Part shown: one piece after another, positions 22,330-33,321 of the stretch | How positions within the stretch are numbered: position 1 is the first letter of the stretch | Layout of the letters: every line of letters starts with the position of its first letter | NCBI GenBank assembly: GCA_036365515.1 | Contig: CM070874.1 | Location: 23,238,209-23,302,208 of the forward strand | Origin: Torymus aiolomorphi | Taxonomy: Eukaryota > Arthropoda > Insecta > Hymenoptera > Torymidae | Length of the DNA stretch: 64,000 nucleotides | Direction: 5' to 3' | The notes under the pieces: model-generated | What the model was told of the DNA's origin: nothing | Database searches by the model: none | The model's input: only the letters and a program-made list of their open reading frames with translations | Made by a program: the position numbers and the translations under genes

Positions 22330-22870
22330 GCTTCTCAGTCAATATATGCAAACTTCTGATTTTTCAAATTTCAGCTTTATTTAAAGTTTTTTCTTATACC
22401 AAGATACTTTAACTTATTCTACGTAAGAATAAGATTGTGCGTCAACTTCGGGTTTTCATTATATGACTCTTGTTTTTTTATGTATAAAATAATAAGGTGT
22501 CCGAGAAAGGTTATGGTATGCATGGATACTTTTGATTTTTCAAATTGCAGCCTTATTTCGCGTGTTCTCTTGACGTAAAGTACTTATAATTGTTCTACGA
22601 AAGAACAAGTTTGTGCGTCAACTTCGCTTTTCCATGATATGATCTTGTTATTTCAAGTAAAATGCAATAAAGTCGTCCGAACCAGAGTACAGCGTATATG
22701 GGCACTTCTGATTTTTCAAATTTTGGATTTGTTTGACGTTTTTTGTCGGGGTCATGTGCTGTAAACCATTCTATACAAGCATAAGATTGTGCGTCAACTT
22801 CGTTTTTGCACTGTACAGCCTTTCTTTATTCATATAAAGTATAATAAAACATTTGTGCTAGTTAACTATG
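22330..22870 (+). repeat. Second tandem array, ~175-bp unit, about three copies
   Basis: The block ACTTCTGATTTTTCAAATTT followed by a TATTCTACGTAAGAATAAG-type segment and ATTGTGCGTCAACTTCG recurs at about 22350, 22528 and 22707. It is adjacent to, but distinct from, the 167-bp satellite. Confidence 0.75.
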
Positions 22871-22899
22871 TGTGTGTCGGTAATGTAGGGTGTGATGTC

Positions 22900-22922
22900 G
22901 GTATACGGCATCCCCTTAAGCA
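22900..22922 (-). repeat. CTTAAGGGGATGCCGTA motif, inverted copy
   Basis: The complement of this site matches 17 nt at about 5547. A shorter related form (TTAAGGGGATGTGAGTACCGAC) is at about 24971. It may be a transposon terminus. Confidence 0.4.
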
Positions 22923-23088
22923 CCTAACAGAGTGTCAACTGAATATTGAGTGGACTACATAATTAACAGTATATACAATGCTCATGGATTTATATTGTGA
23001 TCATATTTGTTAAAAATCGTAGTATTTTCCGTTGTCCCGTTATAGGGCCGGATTTTGCGTTTGTCCGTGTATTGGGTATTTTTTTACC

Positions 23089-23632
23089 TTACCCTACTGA
23101 AAAATCTCACGTGAGATCTCACGCCAAAATCTCATCTGAAACTCTGGTCCGCGAGCTGCTAAAATTCCTTCAATGATAAAAAATCAGTTTCTGGGAATTT
23201 GGAGTCACCTATTAGGTTACGCCCCCCCCCACCCCCGATAAGTTCAAAAATCTATGTTTTGAAGCGATTTAGCCATTTTTGACATTTTTAGATATTTTAC
23301 ACATGAGATCTCACGTGAGATCTCACGTGAGATTTTACGTGAGAAATTTGAAACATGAGATTCCATGTGAGATCTCACGTGAGATCTCATGTGTAAATTT
23401 TCTAAAAATGTAAAAAATGGCTAAAACGCTTCAAAACGTAGTTTTTTGAACTTATCCGGGGGGGTGGCATAATCCCCATAATCCTAATTCCGAGAAACTG
23501 ATTTTTTATCATTGAAGCAATTTTAACAGCTCGCGGACCAGAATTTCAGATGAGATTTTGGCGTGAAATCTCACGTGAGATCTCATGTGAGTTCTCACCT
23601 GAGATCTCACGTGAGATCTTTCAATAGGATAA
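23089..23632. mobile_element. Fold-back element with GAGATCTCACGTGAGATC arms
   Basis: The arms of about 245 bp are inverted copies of each other. The left arm runs from TTACCCTACTGAAAAATCTC through ACGTGAGATCTCACG, a CGCGAGCTGCTAAAATT segment, a C9 tract and CATTTTTGACATTTTTAGA. The right arm is the complement and ends AAGATCTTTCAATAGGATAA or close to it. The centre (about 23305-23395) is again made of ACATGAGATCTCACGTGAG palindromes. No transposase is present. The same GAGATCTC unit makes up the cluster at 361-681. Confidence 0.8.
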
Positions 23633-24846
<1,214 letters not shown>

Positions 24847-24969
24847 TTCTCGCATCTTATTTTCTCGTATTTTTATTATTTATTTACGTAAATAGACTAA
24901 AATCATCCATTACATTATTCAGGGTATTTCAATAACCATTTTGGATTCAAAGGAATAAATTTAATTCTT

Positions 24970-25320
24970 TAAGGGGATGTGAGTACCGACGTTATTTTTC
25001 AAACGAGTTTATCTCACGAAAATACCAAAAGAATCATCCAAAAAAAATTCTGCATATAGTGTTTACGTGTACGGAGCGCTTGACAACCGTTTTTTTCCAA
25101 ATAAACTTTTCAATGTTGATTTAGAAAATATTGAAATTAGGGTTTCACATCACCTTAATTGAGTAATTTCGATCATTAAGTAAAATCTTGGGAAATATAC
25201 AATTATTTTTGAAGATAGAAAGAAAAGATTCTTCAGATCCCCTTACCTCTTCTTCAGATACAACATGCTCTATTTTAAAAGTATTTCAATTTATTACTTA
25301 TTTTAGATGCTTACCAATCA
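24970..25320. other. Putative transposon end and leader upstream of the 25327 ORF
   Basis: TTAAGGGGATGTGAGTACCG at 24971 resembles the paired motif at 5547 and 22922. It lies about 350 bp upstream of the ORF. This would fit a terminal inverted repeat of a DNA transposon carrying that ORF, but the other end was not located. Confidence 0.3.
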
Positions 25321-25326
25321 GAGAAG

Positions 25327-25890
25327 ATGGGACGAATTACTTGTAAGTCGGTGAATAACTTAACAAGAAAACAGCTATTAACGCGGTATACAAATTTTCA
25401 AAGATTAAAACGATTACAGCGAACTCGACAGCATCAACGTATAAATGATAAATATAGGAATACAAATAATAAGATTGATGTGAATCAGTGTGACAATAAT
25501 AATAGTTTAAATAATTTAGTGAATAATTTGGTATCAAACAGATTAGAAGACAACGAAATTTCTGTAGAGTATGGTCACGACGCACCGTCAAACATATCGA
25601 GTGAAATTTCTAATATTTGTATAGAAGAAAACAGATCCGAAGCAGTTATTAATGTGAATCAAAATAATAAAATTGACGAAAATAGTGAACATACATTTAC
25701 AAATTTTAAAAATTTACTACGACAATGCTGCTTGGATATTAATCTTTATCAAATTCAAACAACTGCTTTGTTAAGAATTTTACGTACCCATTACTGCTTT
25801 CGACATTTACCGAAAGACAGTCGAGGTTTCTTAAAAACAGGACGTACTAAAATTAGTTTTTTGCCTGTTAAATTGCATAGCGGACAGTAG
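25327..25890 (+). CDS. Asn-rich uncharacterised protein, likely N-terminal part of a transposon-encoded protein
   Basis: This is a 187-codon uninterrupted frame with a good ATG context. Residues 1-45 are basic (LTRKQLLTRYTNFQRLKRLQ). Residues 46-125 are Asn/Glu-rich and probably disordered. Residues 126-187 hold a folded-looking segment with CCLDINLYQIQTTALLRILR, CFRHLPKDSR and FLKTGRTK. From general knowledge, an LPKDSR.LL.TPR-like motif after an LLRLLR helix is common in uncharacterised, transposon-associated proteins of ants and wasps, which continue for several hundred residues. If so, this copy is cut short at its stop. I cannot confirm family membership. It could also be a first exon, since CGGACA/GTAGAT just before the stop resembles a splice donor. 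No mRNA-level evidence is visible. Confidence 0.45.
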   Translation: MGRITCKSVNNLTRKQLLTRYTNFQRLKRLQRTRQHQRINDKYRNTNNKIDVNQCDNNNSLNNLVNNLVSNRLEDNEISVEYGHDAPSNISSEISNICIEENRSEAVINVNQNNKIDENSEHTFTNFKNLLRQCCLDINLYQIQTTALLRILRTHYCFRHLPKDSRGFLKTGRTKISFLPVKLHSGQ

Positions 25891-26639
25891 ATAAAAAATC
25901 CAATAAAAAAAAAATTTTCTGTGTTCTTTACACTTAAACTTCATTTTTGAGTAATAAAAATTTTTTTTCTAATTTTGGATGTCACCATTGGGAAGATCGA
26001 TGAAAAATCTATGAATTTCATATGTTCGAAAATATTTTAGGCCCAAATTTATCCCATCTAGAGAGCTCTAAAGAAGTGATGAAAAAAGTGTCCCCGTGGT
26101 CGTTAATGGGTTAAACAATTTTACTCCCTTAAATTTTGGACATCGAAAACTCATTTTTTTCACCTTTTTATTTTTTACTCGAAAACCAGTCGATAGAATA
26201 GATCGAAATTTATATAGACTAGAACTCGTTTTCCGCGCCAAATCTATCTCGGTCTATCTCTTATGCGATGCCATTAATACTACGTCATGAGATGCGCGCG
26301 CAATACAGCGTAACCTTTCAATCTCTTTTTTGCACAGGGATTGTACGTATTAATATTATGCATTATCGTGATTTTTTTTCTAAAGAATTGGCAAATTAGT
26401 TTAAACTTTCTAACCTTTTTTTGAAAAAACACGTTTTTGTTAAAAACAAAAGAACAGAAATAGATAGAGAATTTTTTTTTTAATATTGGTATTTTTATCG
26501 TCCTTCGACTGACATTGGTCCGATTAAAATATTTAAATCCTATCATAAAAAAAATTCTACAATAAATTCTTTAACAATCAAAAATTAGACATAAAGCAAA
26601 AACGAATCTGTGAACCATAAAAAATTATTTTCTTTCCGG
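25891..26639. other. AT-rich flank of the ORF, no gene
   Basis: Contains T/A homopolymer runs. From about 26130 it holds fragments of the dispersed repeat family that also occurs at 37030-38900 and 62740-64000. Nothing else is recognised. Confidence 0.35.
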
Positions 26640-26750
26640 ATTCTGAAAAAAATCAGCTTTTGTAAATTAAAATTTACAGGGTAGTTCCACATATAACGGC
26701 GTATATACACACACACTCACACCCGCACGCACACACCCACACATCTACAT

Positions 26751-26796
<46 letters not shown>

Positions 26797-27310
26797 GCGC
26801 ACGCACGCACGCACATGCATACAAACATTTTCTTAAAAATGTATATTTGATTCCTGAGACTTCAAAACACCTTTCTATAATGTATTCAACAAAATAAAAT
26901 TTTACTATTACAAAGATTTCTCTAGGAAGAAGCAAAAAAACCGCTGCTAATTCATTGACTCTTAGCTTCCTCAAACTAATTTATCGATTCCTTTTATTAC
27001 ATTAAAGTTCCAAAAGTTATTACAAAAAAATTACTAATGAATTATCATAATAAAACTTTTTTTCTTTGTTGTTTTTTATCAGTAATTAAATGAAGAGATT
27101 GTATAAATATTAAAAAGCAATTATACAATTTTCTATAATAATAAAGATTGATGAAATATTCTCTGAGAAACCAATATTCTAAAATATTAAAAAAAATTAA
27201 CTTCAAATATCTTTGGTCATGACAGTCAGATTTTTTTGGGTAACGAACTCGATCTGAAGATATATAAAAGCTACATCTGGTTGATTTTTTACTCTTGTTA
27301 TCGTGCGACA
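26640..27310. repeat. Dispersed CA-microsatellite repeat family, copy 1
   Basis: A (CA)n run at 26707-26815 is followed by GAGGAAGC-type and CCGCTGCTAATTCATTG / CTTAGCTTCCTCAAACT modules (about 26940-26980). A GTAACGAACTCGATCTGAAG module is at about 27240. The same modules occur around the CA run at 38558-38776 and the GT run at 63292-63318. Boundaries are approximate. Confidence 0.6.
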
Positions 27311-27463
27311 ACGAAAATGCAAATTTTTTTAAAATAAGATATTGTTCTCAATAAGTGTAATAAGTGGTTGAAATTTCAAGTTGATCAATTGAATATTTTT
27401 TGATAAGTTAATTTATGAAATATAAAAACATTTTCCCTAATAACAGAGGAAATACTAAAGATA

Positions 27464-27696
27464 CACTGAGAAAAATTATGTATTAAAAATTACTATAATA
27501 TATAGGAACGTGGGGACAAATCTCAAATACCAACATTTTTACTATATTTTATAGTAAAAATTGATATATACATAATAAAAATTGCTATGTACATAGTAAT
27601 TTTTACTATAAAATGTAGTAATAATTTTAGTATTTGAGATTTGTCCCCACGTTCCTATATATTATAGTAATTTTTAATACATCATTTTTCTCAGTG
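27464..27696. mobile_element. MITE with long near-perfect inverted repeats, TA target
   Basis: The 233-bp element begins CACTGAGAAAAATTATGTAT and ends with the complement of a close relative (ATACATCATTTTTCTCAGTG). The arms are about 100 bp, contain GGAACGTGGGGACAAATCTC, and are nearly perfectly paired. TA flanks both ends (27462-27463 and 27697-27698). It has no coding capacity. The near-identity of the arms suggests recent activity. Confidence 0.85.
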
Positions 27697-27698
27697 TA

Positions 27699-28190
27699 AT
27701 TTAAAAATATAAAAAAAATGTAGGTAATTTAAATGATTTTTTAAGAAAAATTTATTTATGTAATATTGAATCTAATATTGAAAAACAGATTCAAAAACGT
27801 TTTTTGGTTATAAAATAAAAGAATAAGCTTTGCCCGACGAAAATTGATGGATTGGTTTTCAGATATCGAATATATTACGTTATACCTAGGCCACAAGCTT
27901 CCTTTATGAGGAGCAAAAAAAATTCGTTAAAAAAATTCATTAAAATTAAAATTAATTAACCATTAAAAATATTACTTATGCCGACTGCAACTTACTATCA
28001 ACTGATGAGACTTTTTCCATCGGTCTTACAGTCTTATAAATTAAATTAAAATAATTAATATTTATGGCAGTCAGATTGCCCTTGTTTATAATCACCCCCG
28101 CAGAATCTGAAATAAAAACTTAATTAAAACCTGAAAAAAAACTTTATTAGCAAAGGACTATCTGACTGCCCCACACCACCAAATTGCCCA
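27699..28190. other. AT-rich stretch, no gene
   Basis: No recognisable coding or RNA feature. A CACAAGCTTCCTTTATGAGG module at about 27890 belongs to the dispersed CA-repeat family. Confidence 0.35.
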
Positions 28191-28680
28191 ATTGTCCAAC
28201 GTTTCGAGCCCGCTCCGGCTCCTCCTCAGGGACTGAAATGAAACCCGCGATACACCTCCTTATATACCCATACCCACTTATTTCCCCTTACCCCCACCAC
28301 CATCAACCTTCCCCTCTCCAACTTTCCATTCTCACTTAAATTAATAAAGAATGATAAATGTTATCTAATTTACTTAACTCTACCATTAAATTTACATTAT
28401 TCCGATTCCTTAGAATGTGAATACTTTCAAGACTTTCCCTCTTATATTTATTCTTAATAAATCTTTTCCAAAATATCCACACTCCCAAAATCTAAAGGAA
28501 ACTTGACTATTATGTTTACTAAAAACCCTTCTAATCCTTTCCGACAAACCTCTAACATATGGTAAACTAAAATATGCGTTCGTTCCATTTCTATTCCTTG
28601 TTTGATTACCTGCCCTCTTCTTCAATCCACCATTATAAATTTCCCACACTCTCTCATCAATCATTTTATCAGTAAATTTT
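28190..28680 (-). pseudogene. Penelope-like retroelement 3' fragment
   Basis: On the minus strand an 84-codon frame (28664-28410) contains SLPYVRGLSERIRRVFSKHN. This resembles the conserved segment between the reverse transcriptase and the GIY-YIG endonuclease in Penelope-like elements (typically a Y..GLS..I.R.. motif). Downstream on the same strand lies GAGGAGGAGCCGGAGCGGGC followed by TCGAAACGTTGGAC, a pattern that I associate with the 3' parts of such elements. Neither an RT catalytic core nor the GIY-YIG motif is present. It is a 5'-truncated, decayed fragment. The family assignment is from motif memory. Confidence 0.5.
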
Positions 28681-29032
28681 ACCGGATAACTATTCTTAAT
28701 AAATGTTTACTGAAAAGTCTTAAAATCTTGCGAAATGACATCAGTTTGAAGATAAAATTGAAAAAAAAAATATTTCAGAGTTTGGATTCTCTAAAAAACG
28801 TTGAGCATGGTATACCGGATGCAACTTTAGTACAATGAAAAAAATACGTGTTGAACCATTTTTAGAGTAGATTTCACGACATCCTTCAATTCAATGTAGG
28901 CATACTCTGGTTGTTCAACTTGAGATGAATTTGGTCAAATATATTTTTATTTTTCGCCTGTCATATTATTAAACATTTGTATTGAACTTCTTATGTTTTT
29001 AAAAATAGAACATGTTTACAATTTTTTCACAG
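28681..29032. other. Presumed intron or 5' flank of the DUF4806-type gene
   Basis: A possible small exon-like piece (28790-28838) follows TTTCAG, but it ends in an in-frame TGA and is not supported. The 3' end of this stretch is a good acceptor, a polypyrimidine run then CACAG at 29028-29032. Confidence 0.35.
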
Positions 29033-29373
29033 TACTAATTATGCAAAACATCTCGCAAACCGTTAAACCAAAACGTTTAATAAAAAACCCTCGGAAGTAT
29101 CAAACAACGGAAAGCAGTGATGATACAGCTATAAGGAAAAAAAGGAAGCAATCAACGCGTATGGATGATATGAAATCATTTTTTGATAACGCTAAAGCAA
29201 TTCATGATGATGACCAGGAAATAAGTAGTAATGAAGATGACAGTGTATCTGGTGAGGAATCAGCATATCGAAATACGGATAGTTCTGATAATGGTGAAAG
29301 TGTTGGCAATAACAACAAAAATGAAAAACCAAATTCTAATGACAATACGAAGATAAAAGATGTTAATGTCAGT
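29033..29373 (+). CDS. Exon A, left part (basic and acidic Ser-rich linker)
   Basis: It follows the acceptor TTTTTTCACAG. In frame it encodes a basic segment (KPKRLIKNPRKYQTT, then AIRKKRKQS), which could act as a nuclear localisation signal. After that comes an acidic Ser/Asn-rich stretch (ISSNEDDSVSGEES and onwards). The frame reaches the CAGT target duplication at 29370-29373. A continuation of about six codons in the LTR (to 29391) is fortuitous. Without the inserted element the frame continues unbroken at 35511. Confidence 0.55.
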
Positions 29374-29505
29374 TGTGAAGTCCGGAAATAAGTGGAAATA
29401 AATAGTAATTGGTTTTATGTATGTTTATTATATAAAATACAATAATTTATTTACCAATACAAGCTGCTGAGTTCTGGTAGATCGATGCGTTGTAATTTTA
29501 CTAGT
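29374..29505 (-). repeat. Left LTR, truncated inside
   Basis: It is nearly identical to 34781-34912 and then breaks at GTAATTTTACT. The outer end and target duplication are intact, so the missing ~590 bp were lost by internal deletion or replacement. Confidence 0.75.
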
Positions 29506-30085
29506 AGATAAGCTGTGGGGATTCTGGCTCAAAACAGATTGAGACCTGTTTGAGCCAGAACCCCCATAGGGTTTCTGGCTCACCCGTAACTACACGAGGG
29601 CCAATAACCCATAACAAGTTCAGACCTATTTGAGCCAGAACCCCCATAGGGTTTCTGGCTCACCCGTAACTACACGAGGGCCAATAACTCATAACAGGTC
29701 GTGACCTGCTGGTCCAGAACCCGCCTAGGATTTTCGGACCATCCGTAATTGTACGGGGGCGCCAATAACCCATAACAAGTTCTGACCTCTTTGAGCCAGA
29801 ACCCCCATAGGGTTTCTGGCTCACCCGTAACTACAAGAGGGCCAATAACCCGTAACAGGTCGTGACCTGTTGCTCCAGAACCAGTATAGGGTTTTTGGAT
29901 CCCCCGTAATTGCACATGAGCCATTAACCCATATCAGGTCGTGACCTGCTGCTCCAGAATGGCATAGGATTTTTGAGTCCATTGCTCGAGGAGCCATTAA
30001 CCCATATCACGTTGTGAGCTATTGCTCCAGAAACAGCATAGGGTCCCCCGCAATTGCACTGAAGCCAATAACCCATAACATAGCT
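29506..30085. repeat. ~80-bp tandem repeat array inside the LTR element
   Basis: About seven units are built from GTTCAGACCTATTTGAGCCAG, AACCCCCATAGGGTTTCTGG, CTCACCCGTAACTACACG and AGGGCCAATAACCCATAAC. Units become more diverged towards the right (CAGGTCGTGACCTGCTGC variants). The open frames are periodic artefacts. Confidence 0.85.
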
Positions 30086-30229
30086 GTCCGCGGCGAGCGG
30101 TATGGCAGCCAGCTGCGCAGCAGTACAGCGGACGGCAGTCGGCTGCGCAGCAGTAGCAGTCGGCGGCGAGTGGCGAGCGGCCTGCTGCGGGTAGCTGCTC
30201 CTCTCGGTTATGCGGTGAAAGGCTAGCAG

Positions 30230-30385
30230 TCTGCAGCACGCGTTGAGTTACGCAGTAGAGTTGTTCTGCATCGTCGCCGTTGTCCAACGGCGATGGCTTC
30301 CACGTTGTGAACATCTGTTCCTCTGAAATTGATAAAAAAGAATTCAAATTTATAATTATAATATACATGCGCGCGTGGAACCACC

Positions 30386-30436
<51 letters not shown>

Positions 30437-30720
30437 TGCGAGGGATTACTTATCTTTTTTGGTCGTCCTTGGAGTCAAATGTCCAGCGATTTTGTCCAAC
30501 GGCAATAGCTTCCACGCTGTGAACAACTGTTCCTCTGTAGAAATAAAAATAAGAATTAAAAATTAAATATTATAATAAACGTGCGTGCAAAATGCTATCA
30601 TGCGCGCACGCAAAACCCTATCCTAAGATTATTCAGAGAATACGCGAGAGATTACTCACCCTTTTCTATAGTCCGCAGCAATGTTGTCCAACAGCAATAG
30701 TATAAACAGCATTGCCTACG
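30230..30720. repeat. ~200-bp repeat, three diverged units
   Basis: TTGTCCAACGGCGATGGCTT / CCACGTTGTGAACATCTGTT recurs at about 30278, 30491 and (shortened) 30683. Each unit is followed by A-rich sequence and GCGCGC-type motifs. A (GA)n run lies at 30387-30434. Confidence 0.65.
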
Positions 30721-30986
30721 AAAATATATTGCAGTTGCTCTGAAAAGAGCAGATTTAAAAATAAAATATATATGAGTTCTACGTTATTATTGGGAATATG
30801 TTTGTTCCAAACATTACAACAATGTCCGGAAAGGACAAAGAAATAATTTGCCCCGAAAAGGACAGTTACAAAAAAAATAATCCGCTGATGTCTTCCATCC
30901 AGATTTTTGAGGGCATCATCAGATCCACTCTGAAGAAAAAAAACGAATAATTAGAAATAACATATGAGAAATAGAAAGTATTTACT

Positions 30987-31009
30987 CCAGAGAGAGAGAG
31001 AGAGAGAGG

Positions 31010-31080
<71 letters not shown>
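30987..31080. repeat. (GA)n microsatellite
   Basis: GA repeat with two GGG interruptions. The Ser-Leu run in the minus-strand frame here is caused by it. Confidence 0.95.
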
Positions 31081-31081
<1 letters not shown>

Positions 31082-31139
31082 ATAACGAGCAAGAGTAATA
31101 GATAATATAGCGTGAGAACCTTAATCTCGTTGACGACAA

Positions 31140-33321
31140 AGATGTATGCGCGCGAGAAACTAACCTCGACGCTGTCGTTGTCGAGAAAGTGTGCAGTTGT
31201 GTGTGTTCCTTTTGAAATTTATTCATATTTGGTTCTTTAATAGGCCATGTTTTGCCTCCTTTTTTAAACTTTCTTCTGATAATAAATTTATTGTAGTAAC
31301 CTTTCGATTTTAATTTTAATCTTGTATTTTCTACAAATTCTTTAAAATTTTTTTTATTATTAGATATCCATTTTAGTTTTTTGACGTTTTTATTAAATAT
31401 TATTTTGGTTAAAACTAATTGCAATTCGTGTACTTTATTAGGATTTTTATTTAGATTTATTATTACGTTATGATCTTGATTATCAAAGGTCTCTTTTAGT
31501 TGACTTTTATTCTCAAGCTGTTCTTAATGTTCTTGATTATCCTATCTTTTGATTGATTTTTATTTTTGAAAATTACTTTACTATTATTTAGTAAGTTCTT
31601 TAGATTTTTTGTATCATTTAATAAAGACTCTTCAGAATGTATTGATCCTATATTCTCTTTTAACGAATTTTCAAGTGAGTTTTGTTGGAATTTAGTTTCC
31701 ATTTGATCATCTTCGGATTCAAGCGGTTCAGCTAAAGCAAAAGTTATGTCTAAAATTACTTTAAAATCATCATAAAAGATTACTGTTTTTAACGAATTAT
31801 CTTCGTTATTATTTTCATTTGAATTTTAATTTTGTTGATTATTTATATCAGATTCATTAAAATCAATTATATTCATTTCATCGTTATCCCCGTCAGTTTT
31901 TACATTAGATTCACTAAAATCAATTAGGTTAATTTCATCACAATCCTCATATTTTTTATCAGATTCATTGAAATTTATTTCACCATTAGCCTCATATTCT
32001 TTTACAGTAGATTGAATAAAATCAATTAAATTTTCTTCTTTAATATTTTCAATTTCATAATTAATTTTGGAAATTTCATTAGAGTCAATAAAATTAATTT
32101 CATTAGTATTTCCATGATTTTTTATAATCATATTATTATCTTTTGGTTCATCAGTGATTTCATGTATTTTTATAAAAGGTACGATAATTAAATTGATTTC
32201 TTTATCATCATTAATTATTGTAGATTCCTCTATGATATTAGTTTCCTGTTTATTTTTATTTACTTTATTTTCTGTTCATTACTATTATACCTTTCAATAT
32301 TCGTTGCATTAACTTTATTTTTCTGAATTTTTGATTCGCTAATTGTTTCTCTTTTAACATTATGGTATGATTCATCAGTATTAATACTTGGCTATTGTTT
32401 GATTTCCTCACATTCTTCAGTAGTATGATCTGCATTTTTACAAAGATCACAATGATTTCCCATTGCATTATATTGCATTATAAGAATTTTAAGTTTTCTG
32501 CAGTTGTCGACGTCATGCCCGATTCTTTTGCAATATTCACATTGAATTCTTTTTCTATTTACTGTATTGGGTTGTTGATTATTAAAAACTATATTTCTTG
32601 GTTTGTAATTTTGTTGTTTGATGTTATTGAATCTGTTTGTATTCCTTGAATTGCTTTGTGTGTGGTACGTGTATTTGTTTTCTAAACTTCTATAATTTGG
32701 GCTAATATTCGTGTAATTGGTATTCATTTTTAAACTTGTATTTCGATCTGGGCAATATGCTGCAGTATGTGTGACCGCCTTGCAAATTTGGCAAATTATT
32801 CTATTTCTTAAAATCGCACGCTTGCAATCTGATGCATCGTGGTCTTCTTCCTTACATAACGCGCACTACATTATTTTTTCGTTTATAGGGCAGTATATCA
32901 TCCAATGCCTGAGTTTATTGCATTTCGTGCATACTGCTGACAAGCAATCTTTAGTTGAGTGACCCGTGCTTCCGCAATAATCACAATCAAGTTCATATTT
33001 CATTACAACAGAGCATTGAGTAGCTGTATGTCCTATGATTTGACAGTATTGGCAATAAACTTCATTTGTTTGGTTAAATGTACACTTATCTACAGAATGT
33101 CCTCTATGATTACAGCGTTTACAGAAAAGTTCTATTTTATTTTTAGCATTCTTGCAAAAATATGATATATGATCTTTACTTTTACAAAAAACACAAACTG
33201 CATTAGAGCGAAACAATGCTTCGTGATATTGATCTCGGCAAATTTGACAATGAAATACTTTAGTATAATAATGGTTTTGTTGTTCAAAATTATAAAATAT
33301 ATTAGCTTGATTATTCATCAT
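31140..33321 (-). pseudogene. Multi-CCHC zinc-knuckle, Asn-rich (gag-like) protein
   Basis: The start at ATGATG (33321) follows an upstream in-frame stop. One frame runs from 33321 to 32392 with a single TAG at 32868-32866 and encodes about 309 residues. Nine C-X2-C-X4-H-X4-C knuckles are visible, among them CVFCKSKDHISYFC, CKRCNHRGHSVDKC, CQYCQIIGHTATQC, CDYCGSTGHSTKDC, CTKCNKLRHWMIYC, CALCKEEDHDASDC, CQICKAVTHTAAYC, CEYCKRIGHDVDNC and CDLCKNADHTTEEC. After a TAG and a frameshift near 32265, a Glu/Asn-rich region follows (32131-31826) with repeats of the type EINLIDFSES. An in-frame TAA (about 31826) and a second frameshift near 31500 lead into a basic C-terminal region (LKLKSKGYYNKFIIRRK, about 31300). 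CCHC knuckles bind single-stranded nucleic acid, and retroelement Gag usually has one to three. A CNBP-like cellular origin is the alternative. Confidence 0.6.

Noticed and set aside
29374..29391. Natural stop of the exon A frame at 29391
   Set aside because: The last codons lie in the LTR beyond the target duplication, so this stop belongs to the insertion.
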